DNA of 42,001 nucleotides from Armatimonadetes bacterium UBA5419 (GTDB taxonomy: Bacteria; Armatimonadota; UBA10988), in NCBI GenBank assembly GCA_002409445.1, contig DHNJ01000016.1, forward strand, positions 1 to 42,001. The letters are read 5' to 3'. The position numbers and the translations under genes are program-made. Positions 35,391 to 42,001 of this stretch are shown in pieces. Position 1 is the first letter of the stretch. Each line of letters starts with the position of its first letter. The notes below the pieces were generated by a model. It had not been told where the DNA came from, did not search any database, and saw nothing but the letters and a program-made list of their open reading frames with translations.

Positions 35391-36086
35391 CTAGTCGTAA
35401 CGTGTATTCCAGAGGTTCTCTGGCTGCAGCGTCGCGTTCCAGCGCAGCCACTTGACATGGCCGTCGACGAACAGGTAGTTCGCGCCGCCCGAGTGCCGGT
35501 CGTGCTCGAGCATGGCTAGGTCCTCGGCGACGTCCATGATGTAGCCGTCACCGCCCTGCCAAGGCTGGTCAATCCGATGATGCAACCGCGTCTCGCCGAC
35601 CCAGATGGTCTGCGCCGGTCGGCGGAAGAACTTCAACGGTAAGCCGGTCATTCGGCGCGGGAACCATTCGGCTGTCCCGGTCTGGTTCAGACCGTAGCTG
35701 CTGTCATCTTGGGGCAAGCGGACCCCGCCCCAGGGATCCTTGATGCCATAGTTCGTGTCACTGGGACAGATGAAGATCTCGCGACTCTGGCAGTACGGCT
35801 GGAGCCGAAAGTCAAAGCCCCACTGGCACCAGCGACCGTCCGGCGTGAGCATCGGCAGTGAGCCGGCTAGGCCGTTAATGTTCCATTCGGCGGTGGTGGT
35901 CTCGTCGTAGTCTTGACAGTACTGGAGGAAGGCGGTGCCAATCTGCTTGAGGTTGCTCGTGCAACTGGCGGCACGGGCCTTCTCGCGGGCCTTAGCGAAG
36001 ACTGGGAACAGGATGGCAGCCAGGATTGCGATGATCGCGATGACTACCAGTAGCTCGATCAGGGTGAACGCTCGTCGTGCTCGCAT
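35391..36086 (-). CDS. Pseudopilin, H-X9-DG type (first of tandem pair)
   Basis: A 231-aa pseudopilin paralogue of the next gene. It has leader MRARRA, the same hydrophobic N-helix, QYCQDYDE, CPSDTNYGIKDPWGG, QTIWVGETRL, and tail NYLFVDGHVKWLRWNA. AGAGGAG lies about 9 nt before ATG 36086. A promoter-like TTGCAT-18-TATACT sits just upstream (36125-36154). Tandem duplication with conserved cysteines (CQDYDE, WCQW, CPSD) suggests a structural role with some specialisation. No pilus assembly ATPase or prepilin peptidase is in the window, so these act with machinery encoded elsewhere. Confidence 0.92.
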   Translation of the reverse strand: MRARRAFTLIELLVVIAIIAILAAILFPVFAKAREKARAASCTSNLKQIGTAFLQYCQDYDETTTAEWNINGLAGSLPMLTPDGRWCQWGFDFRLQPYCQSREIFICPSDTNYGIKDPWGGVRLPQDDSSYGLNQTGTAEWFPRRMTGLPLKFFRRPAQTIWVGETRLHHRIDQPWQGGDGYIMDVAEDLAMLEHDRHSGGANYLFVDGHVKWLRWNATLQPENLWNTRYD

Positions 36087-36124
36087 GGTTGATTCTCCTC
36101 TCGGCAGCACAACTACGTAACCCA

Positions 36125-36154
36125 AGTATAGATCGCACCCAAGAGGCAATGCAA
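36125..36154 (-). promoter_or_regulatory. Sigma-70-like promoter for the tandem pseudopilins
   Basis: On the minus strand TTGCAT (36149-36154), an 18-nt spacer and TATACT (36125-36130) form a plausible -35/-10 pair. It would start transcription about 30 nt upstream of the pseudopilin ATG at 36086. The -10 matches 5 of 6 consensus bases and the -35 only 3. Confidence 0.45.
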
Positions 36155-36260
36155 GGGCTCCATGAACGCCGCCGGCCCGGTAGGAGCCTTGGCGGTGTGG
36201 TGAGCTGCTGGGCAGGACTAGCCTGTCAACCGCCGAACCACGCAGCGGGAGTTGAGCACG

Positions 36261-38588
36261 ATGCCTTGGTTGTTGACGGCGAGCTTGCTACTGGCGGCGG
36301 CGCGCACGGTACCTACCCCCTACCCCGACCACCGGGAGCATGTCTGGCTGGCCGATGAGCCCATCCGCATGCTCAAGCCCGCAAATGTCGAAAGCTGGCA
36401 AGTTCTAGACATCAACGGCGAGGTCGTCGCGGCCGGGCGCGACTCGGTGCTCAACCTCGGCCAGCTACCAGTGGGCTGGTACGAGGCTGTGGGCGTAGAC
36501 GGAGCCAACACCCGCGTCTGGCGCACCGGCCTCGCGGTGATCACACGCCTCGCGGTACCTACCCCACTAGATTCACCGATTGGGCTCGACGTGGCAACCT
36601 CCTGGTTCTACTCGGGCGCGGATCTGCAAACGGTCGCCAGTCAGTGTGCCCTAGCGGGTGTGAACTGGGTGCGCGACCGACTGACCTGGGGTGAGCTGGA
36701 GACAGCACCGGGTGTGTGGGCTGCGAATACGCGGTTTGATGCTCCGGCGCAGGCGATGGCGGACGCTGGGCTGCAGAACCTGCAGGTCTTCCACAGCACA
36801 CCGCGCTGGGCGGCGCAACGCGGCCACAACCGCATGGGCAGCGACCTGCGCGACGTCCACCGGCTGATGCAGACCGCCAGCCAGCGCTGGGCGGGCCAGA
36901 CGGTGGCCTGGGAGTCGTGGAACGAGGCCGACATTGAGGGCTTCGGCGGTATGACCGGCTCCGAGATGGCCGCGTGGCAGAAGGCCAGCTACTGGGGCCT
37001 CAAGGCCGGCGGGACCGACGCCATCGTGGGCCACAACTGCCTCGCGCTGTGGCGCACAGACATCGCGGTCGACCTGGCCCAGAACGAGTCTTTCGCCTAC
37101 GCCGACACCTTCAACTTCCATCACTACAGCGGCACCGACGCCTACGCCGACTACTACGAGAAGATGGGCACCGCCGCCGGCGGGCGCGACCTGTGGGTTA
37201 CCGAGGCGGGCACGCGGCTGCTGTGGGCCGGCGACCCGGCCGAAAAGGAGCTCGATGCCGCGACGCTGATCGAGCAGGGCCGCTTCGTGACCCAATGCTT
37301 GGCCGCGAGCCTGGCCGAGGGCAGCCGCGCGACGTTCTTTTTCGTCATGATGAACTACGCCGAGGGCCCGGTGCAGTTCGGGATCACCCGCGCCGACCGC
37401 AGTCCGCGGCCCGGCTACGTCGCGCTCGCGGCCGCCGGTCGGCTACTGGCCAGCGCGCGCCAACTCGGTCGCACCGACCCGGCGCAGCGCGGCGACCTCC
37501 GCCTGCACGCCTTCCGCGCGCGCCCCGACGGCCGGCCGGCAACGGTGCTCGTGGCCTGGTCCGCGGGTGAGGAGCCGGCGGCCCTGCCCGACTGGATCGT
37601 GCCTGAAGCCGCCTACAACCACTTCGGCCGGTCTATCGACGTGCCCACGACCGTTGGTGCCGACCCGGTCTACATCGTCTGCGGGCCGAACCTGCGCGTG
37701 CCGTTGCCTGGCCCCAACCTCAGCCGCCCGCGCCGTGTCGAGCCGAGCCCGCTTGTCCTGCAGCCGATGCCGCCGCTCGAAGGCCTGTCGCTCGACCGCT
37801 CGGCCACGCGGCTGAACCCCGGCGAGACGCAGGACCTGACCGTCTGGACGTACAACTTCGGCCAGCTGCCCATCAGCACGACCGTCCGCGCGAGCGCCGA
37901 CCGCGGCCTGGTGGTCCACCCGCGCACCCAGCACGTTGACATCGCCCCGGGTGAGCGCGTGGCGCTGGAGTACACGGTCTCGATGGCCGAGTCCCCGACG
38001 GGCGCTGGGCGGCAGGTCGTGCGCTTCGAGGCGCCTACCGGCGGTAGCCGATCGGTCGCCGCGCTTGGCTACCTCGTGCCGCTCACTGCGCTCGAACCGA
38101 CGGCGCGACGGCCCGTGCCAGGCGCGGATGACTATCGAGAATGGCGCGTGATGAACAGCGCCGGCGAGATGACGATCAGCGCGGCCGAGGGCGGTGGGGT
38201 CGAGATCGCCGCGCGCCTGGAGTCGGGCGACCGCTGGGTCTACCCGTTCCTGCCGACCACCCCCGAGCGGCGGCCGGGCAATTTCGATGCCATCGCCTTC
38301 ACCATCATCCCGCTCGAAGGCCAGAGTATCTTCCGGTTCATCGCCGACAAGGACAACGGCGCCAACTACCTAGTGACGGCCGACTTCGCGCCGCCGCTGG
38401 AGATGGGCCGCGCCTACCCGATGGTCGCGCGCTTCGACGACCTGTACTGGGGTGCGTTCAGCCCGGCCGACCCGGACGGCAGGTTCGACCCGGCGCGGAT
38501 GGTGTTGTTCAAGGTCGGCCTCAACACCGACGACGCCGTCGTCCGCTACATCATCCGCGACGTGGCCTACGTCCACCTGGGCCGCTAG
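36261..38588 (+). CDS. Secreted clan GH-A glycoside hydrolase (GH5/GH39-like) with C-terminal beta domains
   Basis: A 775-aa exported protein (MPWLLTASLLLAAARTVPTP). Residues about 105-400 form a TIM barrel. WVRDRLTWGELE opens it, WESWNEADIEGF holds acid/base Glu222, and LWVTEAGTR holds nucleophile Glu315. The Asn-Glu pair and spacing fit clan GH-A, nearest to GH39 by feel, but the family is not settled. The remainder is beta-rich: an Ig-like domain near 510-620 and a final domain (GNFDAIAFTIIPLEG) possibly for carbohydrate binding. ATG at 36261 is chosen because GGGAG lies 9 nt upstream; a TTG at 36252 is the alternative. It ends in CTAG shared with the convergent AraM-like gene. Confidence 0.8.
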   Translation: MPWLLTASLLLAAARTVPTPYPDHREHVWLADEPIRMLKPANVESWQVLDINGEVVAAGRDSVLNLGQLPVGWYEAVGVDGANTRVWRTGLAVITRLAVPTPLDSPIGLDVATSWFYSGADLQTVASQCALAGVNWVRDRLTWGELETAPGVWAANTRFDAPAQAMADAGLQNLQVFHSTPRWAAQRGHNRMGSDLRDVHRLMQTASQRWAGQTVAWESWNEADIEGFGGMTGSEMAAWQKASYWGLKAGGTDAIVGHNCLALWRTDIAVDLAQNESFAYADTFNFHHYSGTDAYADYYEKMGTAAGGRDLWVTEAGTRLLWAGDPAEKELDAATLIEQGRFVTQCLAASLAEGSRATFFFVMMNYAEGPVQFGITRADRSPRPGYVALAAAGRLLASARQLGRTDPAQRGDLRLHAFRARPDGRPATVLVAWSAGEEPAALPDWIVPEAAYNHFGRSIDVPTTVGADPVYIVCGPNLRVPLPGPNLSRPRRVEPSPLVLQPMPPLEGLSLDRSATRLNPGETQDLTVWTYNFGQLPISTTVRASADRGLVVHPRTQHVDIAPGERVALEYTVSMAESPTGAGRQVVRFEAPTGGSRSVAALGYLVPLTALEPTARRPVPGADDYREWRVMNSAGEMTISAAEGGGVEIAARLESGDRWVYPFLPTTPERRPGNFDAIAFTIIPLEGQSIFRFIADKDNGANYLVTADFAPPLEMGRAYPMVARFDDLYWGAFSPADPDGRFDPARMVLFKVGLNTDDAVVRYIIRDVAYVHLGR

Positions 38589-39964
38589 GCGACCAGCGCG
38601 TCCGCCGCCGCGTCGTCGAGCAGGCCAGCGAGCATAAGCACGTCGCCCAGCGTCAGCCGGCGGCGGACCAGGTGCGCGTGGGTGATCGCTTGGCGCGCGG
38701 CGGCGGCGCTAACCGGCTGGCTCAGCGCACCGAAGTCGGCCGGCGCACCGGCCGCGCGCAACGCCGCCTCGACCTCTGCCGCCGGCCGCAGCAGCGCGCC
38801 GAGCTCCGGCGGTATGCCGTGCCGTGGCCACTGCTGGGCCAGGGTGTCGCGCGCCACAGTGGCCTCCCGCCATGCGGCCAGTTTGGCCGAGACGTCGCGC
38901 CAGGCCTCCGCGACCATCGCCCCGGTCGGGTCGAGGACGCCGAGCGTCTGGCCCAGGGCAGCGCGCCAGGACTCGTCGACGGCGTGCGGCAGATCGGCGG
39001 TTAGCGTGCCCGGATCGAGCTGTGGCAGGAGGCGCTCGTAGGCGCGGCCGGAGACCAGTGTGGCCACGCCGACCTGTTCGCCGTGCAGCGCGGGCCGCCG
39101 TTGCCAGCCGCTCGCGGTCATGTCGAGCCAGTGCGAGATGACGTGCTCCCAGCCGGACAGCGGCGCGGTCTGCGCGACGACTGACATGGCCAAGCCGGCG
39201 CGCAGCACGCCCTCGGTGACCGCCGCCACACCGGCGAACTCGCCCCGGCCCACCGCCATGGCGTGCTCGACCATGGTCTGCTCGGCCTGGCCCATCACTG
39301 CCGCCGGCGCCTGGCAGAAGCCATCGTCCAACCCGCAAGCCTGCGCTAGCCACCAGTCGCCGTAGCTCACCGCGCGGGCCAGCACGTCACCGAAGCCCGC
39401 CCGCAGCATCACCGGCGGCGCGCTGACCAGTGTCGGCCAGTCGAGCAGCACGTGGTCCGGCGCGCGCGAGGGTAGCGTCCGCTTGACCCCGTCGACGCTC
39501 AGGACGACCAGGGCGGAGCTGTAGGCGGTCACGCTGGGTGCCGTTGGCCAGGCGATCAGCACAGCCTCGGGCGCGCCGTGGTCGCGCGCGCGTTTGGCCA
39601 GGTCGGTCACGCTGCCCGACCCGACCGCGACGATCAGGTCGCTGCCGGCGACCCGCGCGGTCAACTCATCAGCTCGCGCGCTCGACACATCGACGCCGGC
39701 CGGCAACAGCACCAACTCCGTGGACGCGGGCAGCGCGGCCCGGACCTCGTCGAGCAGCGGTTGGCCGTCACGCGCCTTCGGTGTCGCGTCGCTGACGAGC
39801 ACGACGTGTACGCCCGGCTCGCGTGCCGCGAGGCGGCTCAGCGCCGGTCGGGCATCGTCGTGCGCGCTGACCGACTGCGTCGTAAAGGGGCGGACGAGGA
39901 GGTGCGCCGGTGTAGACGCACGAGCCTCGCGCCAGAGGGCGTCCAGGTCGAGGGTATCGAGCAT
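38585..39964 (-). CDS. AraM-like glycerol-1-phosphate dehydrogenase (Fe-ADH superfamily)
   Basis: A 459-aa protein with NAD-binding VGSGSVTDLAK (114-124), WPTAPSVTAYSS, and the metal ligands Asp193 (GFGDVLAR), His274 or His278 (WEHVISHWLDM) and His294 (LHGEQVGV). These match the AraM/EgsA family, which reduces dihydroxyacetone phosphate to sn-glycerol-1-phosphate. AraM of Bacillus subtilis lies in the arabinose operon, and this window also has arabinofuranosidases, though not adjacent. Bacterial G1P can feed archaeal-type prenylglycerol lipids. The start ATG 39964 has no clear SD. It follows the ferritin gene after 77 nt containing a hairpin, so it may be co-transcribed. Confidence 0.85.
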   Translation of the reverse strand: MLDTLDLDALWREARASTPAHLLVRPFTTQSVSAHDDARPALSRLAAREPGVHVVLVSDATPKARDGQPLLDEVRAALPASTELVLLPAGVDVSSARADELTARVAGSDLIVAVGSGSVTDLAKRARDHGAPEAVLIAWPTAPSVTAYSSALVVLSVDGVKRTLPSRAPDHVLLDWPTLVSAPPVMLRAGFGDVLARAVSYGDWWLAQACGLDDGFCQAPAAVMGQAEQTMVEHAMAVGRGEFAGVAAVTEGVLRAGLAMSVVAQTAPLSGWEHVISHWLDMTASGWQRRPALHGEQVGVATLVSGRAYERLLPQLDPGTLTADLPHAVDESWRAALGQTLGVLDPTGAMVAEAWRDVSAKLAAWREATVARDTLAQQWPRHGIPPELGALLRPAAEVEAALRAAGAPADFGALSQPVSAAAARQAITHAHLVRRRLTLGDVLMLAGLLDDAAADALVA

Positions 39965-39988
39965 GGTGGGCGGGTGTCCAGGCGGCGC

Positions 39989-40027
39989 AACGGCCCGGGA
40001 CCGGCGATTGCCAAGCCCCGAGCCGTT
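39989..40027 (-). promoter_or_regulatory. Hairpin between ferritin and AraM-like genes
   Basis: AACGGCCCGGG (39989-39999) pairs with CCCGAGCCGTT (40017-40027) over 11 positions, with one G-U wobble in the RNA and a 17-nt loop. It lies just after the ferritin stop on the minus strand. No T-run follows, so it may be a partial terminator, an RNA-processing stem or mRNA 3'-end protection. Confidence 0.4.
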
Positions 40028-40041
40028 GGCTGTCGGTTCGG

Positions 40042-40566
40042 TCAGATGACGCCGTACTCAGCGGCCTCGGGCGGCGGCGCAAACGTGCGTCCAGCCATCT
40101 CGCGGTCCATGAGCAGGATCGACTGCGGGTCGCTCTTGACGAACTTGAGCGTGTCGATCACGCCCTGTGCGTTCGCCTCCTCCTCGACCTGTTCGGCGAC
40201 GTACCACTGTAGGAAGTTGTAGGTCGCCTTGTCGTCCAACTCGCGGGCCAGGTCGACCAGCTCGTGGATCCAGGCGGTGACCTGCTGCTCGTGCGCGAGG
40301 ACGTTCTCCCACACTTCCAGCACCGAGTCCCACTCACCCTTGATCTCGGGAATCGGCTGCATCTCGACCTTGGCACCTGCGTGCAGCAGGTAGCCGTAGA
40401 TCATCATCCCGTGGACTTCCTCCTCCTTATACTGAAGGCGCATCCAGCGGCCCATGCCGGGCAAGCCCAGGTCAGTCAGGTAGGCCTCCATCTGAAGGTA
40501 GATGTAGCCCGACCACAACTCACGACCCATCTGCTTGTTCAGCGCAGCTGCCATCTTGTTGTCCAT
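40042..40566 (-). CDS. ftnA: Bacterial non-haem ferritin
   Basis: A 174-aa four-helix ferritin of FtnA type. All ferroxidase ligands are present, each one residue earlier than in E. coli FtnA: Glu16, Glu49, His52, Glu93, Gln126 and Glu129. It oxidises Fe(II) and stores ferric mineral in a 24-subunit shell in the cytoplasm. ATG at 40566 is set by AAAGGAG about 8 nt upstream; a longer open frame to 40653 has no homology. It is divergent from the CE15-like gene across 125 nt. No clear Fur box was recognised there. Confidence 0.95.
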   Translation of the reverse strand: MDNKMAAALNKQMGRELWSGYIYLQMEAYLTDLGLPGMGRWMRLQYKEEEVHGMMIYGYLLHAGAKVEMQPIPEIKGEWDSVLEVWENVLAHEQQVTAWIHELVDLARELDDKATYNFLQWYVAEQVEEEANAQGVIDTLKFVKSDPQSILLMDREMAGRTFAPPPEAAEYGVI

Positions 40567-40691
40567 CGATGGTACTCCTTTCGTTGCTGCCAGCTTCCAG
40601 TGTGGCACCGACCTGTAACCGTTGCAAGGCCGTTTGTTACGGCTAGTAGTCAATCTCTCAACCAGGTATGCTGGGCGGCGGAGAGCGACCC

Positions 40692-41933
40692 ATGCTGTAT
40701 GGTGCCAGCGCGCTGGGCCTTGTCTTGCTGCTCGCGCGCCCGATCAACTACGACGAAACCGTCGTGCCCGACTACACCTTACCCGACCCGCTGGTTACCG
40801 CCGATGGTCGACGAGTCGAGTCCGAGCGCGAGTGGACGAGTGGCCGCCGGGCCGAGGTGCTCGACCTGTTCCAGCGGCATGTCTACGGCCGCACCCCGCT
40901 GCCGCCCTCGCCGATCATCTATGAGGTCTTCGATCAGGACACCGCCGCCCTCGACGGCTTAGCCACGCGGACCCAGGTGACGATTTGGCTGCTCGGGCGG
41001 CGTGATGGGCCGGCGGTTGACCTGCTGGTCTACCGGCCGAACCACGTCGAGGGCCGGGCCCCAGCCTTCCTCGGCCTCAACTTCGGCGGCAATCACACGA
41101 TCGCCGACGACCCGGCGATCCGCATCACCACCGCCTACCAGCGCGACGCCAACGCCGACAACGGTGAGGCGGCCCGCGGCCGGTCGGCCCGCCGCTGGCC
41201 GCTCGAGCTGATTCTCAAGCGCGGGTACGCGCTGGCCACCGCCTACTACGGCGAGATCGAACCGGACCATGCGGAGGGCTGGCGGACGAGCCTGCGCGCG
41301 GCGATGAGCCCCGATGGCGACGCGACCGCCTGGCACGAGGGTGAATGGGGCGCGATCGGCGCCTGGGCGTTCGGGCTGAGCCGTTGCCTCGACTACCTGG
41401 TCACCCGCGACGACCTAGACCCGCAGAGGGTCTCCGTCATCGGCCACTCGCGCCTCGGCAAGACCTCGCTGTGGGCCGGTGCACAAGACGGTCGGTTCGC
41501 GATGGTGGTCTCCAACAACTCGGGCGAAGGCGGTGCGGCGATCACGCGGCGCGAATACGGCGAGACCATTGCGACTATCGTCAACGCCTTCCCCCACTGG
41601 TTCACCAAGACCTTCAACAACTACGCCGACCGCGAGGGGGACCTGCCGGTCGACTTCCACGAGCTGATCGCCCTCGTCGCCCCGCGACCGTGCTACATCG
41701 CGAGCGCCTCGGAGGACCGCTGGGCCGACCCGAAGGGCGAGTTCCTCGCCGGCGTGGGCGCCGAGCCGGTTTACCAGCTCTTCGGCCTGACGGGCCTGGG
41801 CACGGATGATTGGCCGGCGGCGGACACGCCGGTCGGCGAGCGCATCGGCTATCACATGCGCACCGGTCCGCACGACATCCTGGCCTACGACTGGGAGCAG
41901 TACCTCAACTTCGCGGACAAACACCTACGCTAG
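40692..41933 (+). CDS. CE15-like glucuronoyl esterase
   Basis: A 413-aa alpha/beta-hydrolase with a hydrophobic N-terminus (MLYGASALGLVLLLARP) that should direct export. The nucleophile elbow is GHSRLGK (Ser253), close to the family's GCSRxGK. Catalytic Glu279 lies in NNSGEGGAA and His394 in TGPHDILAYDW. PVDFHELIALVAPRPCYI is typical of CE15 and related acetylxylan esterases. CE15 enzymes cut the ester between lignin alcohols and glucuronic acid on xylan, fitting a plant-wall degrader. ATG at 40692 is set by GGAGAG (40680-40685) 6 nt upstream. A strong hairpin follows the stop. Confidence 0.88.
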   Translation: MLYGASALGLVLLLARPINYDETVVPDYTLPDPLVTADGRRVESEREWTSGRRAEVLDLFQRHVYGRTPLPPSPIIYEVFDQDTAALDGLATRTQVTIWLLGRRDGPAVDLLVYRPNHVEGRAPAFLGLNFGGNHTIADDPAIRITTAYQRDANADNGEAARGRSARRWPLELILKRGYALATAYYGEIEPDHAEGWRTSLRAAMSPDGDATAWHEGEWGAIGAWAFGLSRCLDYLVTRDDLDPQRVSVIGHSRLGKTSLWAGAQDGRFAMVVSNNSGEGGAAITRREYGETIATIVNAFPHWFTKTFNNYADREGDLPVDFHELIALVAPRPCYIASASEDRWADPKGEFLAGVGAEPVYQLFGLTGLGTDDWPAADTPVGERIGYHMRTGPHDILAYDWEQYLNFADKHLR

Positions 41934-41961
41934 CCAGACGAGCGGGCACCGCACGCAACGC

Positions 41962-41989
41962 GCCGGGCCGCCCCAACGGGCGGCCCGGC
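41962..41989 (+). terminator. Hairpin terminator after the CE15-like gene
   Basis: GCCGGGCCGCCC (41962-41973) and GGGCGGCCCGGC (41978-41989) form a perfect 12-bp GC stem with a 4-nt CAAC loop, 28 nt past the stop. The tail is CGTATATTGGG, not a clean T-run. Confidence 0.65.
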
Positions 41990-42001
41990 CGTATATTGGG
42001 T

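Overview
This 42 kb window is GC-rich, almost entirely coding chromosomal DNA from a bacterium with many plant-polysaccharide enzymes. I read 30 genes plus a few regulatory signals. I see no rRNA, tRNA, CRISPR array, transposase or phage gene. The best lineage clue is three pseudopilins sharing the N-terminal block FTLIELLVVIAIIAILAAIL followed by FPVFAKAREKAR and a C-terminal 'DGH.KW' tail. That block is typical of Armatimonadota (Planctomycetota have related DUF1559-type proteins). The many Gfo/Idh/MocA oxidoreductases and xylose-isomerase-like TIM barrels, with no SusC/SusD pair, fit the same picture. The assignment is inference.

Layout. 1-5.8 kb (+): 3' part of a giant esterase/NPCBM/GH2 protein. 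5.8-7.7 kb (-): trans-sulfuration PLP enzyme followed by a HEAT-repeat protein. 7.7-8.16 kb: the only gene-free stretch over 300 nt. 8.2-9.5 kb (+): GH140-type (DUF4038) apiosidase-like enzyme. 9.5-13.2 kb (-): TIM-barrel epimerase, pseudopilin, metallophosphoesterase, methyltransferase. 13.3-14.6 kb: small lipoprotein (+), stand-alone receiver and small membrane protein (-). 14.7-18.9 kb (+): MATE exporter and a 907-aa secreted toroid-like protein. 18.8-29.3 kb (-): a seven-gene block of Gfo/Idh, sulfatase-like enzyme, Gfo/Idh, TIM-barrel epimerase, GH127, second GH127-superfamily enzyme, and zinc-ribbon rhomboid. It is divergent from 29.4-31.5 kb (+): SGNH esterase and GH20-like enzyme. 31.5-36.1 kb (-): typA, a third Gfo/Idh and two tandem pseudopilins. 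36.3-38.6 kb (+): clan GH-A glycosidase. 38.6-40.6 kb (-): AraM-like glycerol-1-phosphate dehydrogenase and ferritin. 40.7-41.9 kb (+): CE15-like glucuronoyl esterase.

How the genes fit together. Several secreted enzymes point at plant cell wall: arabinofuranosides (GH127), apiose side chains (GH140), lignin-glucuronoxylan esters (CE15) and other esters (SGNH, CE1-like). Intracellular Gfo/Idh dehydrogenases and TIM-barrel isomerases/lyases would process the released or oxidised sugars. The 29.3-18.8 kb block with its divergent esterase/GH20 pair, sharing a 79-nt regulatory gap that holds an 18-bp palindrome, is the best candidate for a coherent and poorly described glycan-use locus.

Two genome-scale habits stand out. 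By direct reading, 21 of the 30 stop codons are TAG and only 4 are TGA, which is unexpected at high GC. All six convergent gene pairs overlap at their 3' ends, four of them by exactly four nucleotides (three sharing a palindromic CTAG).
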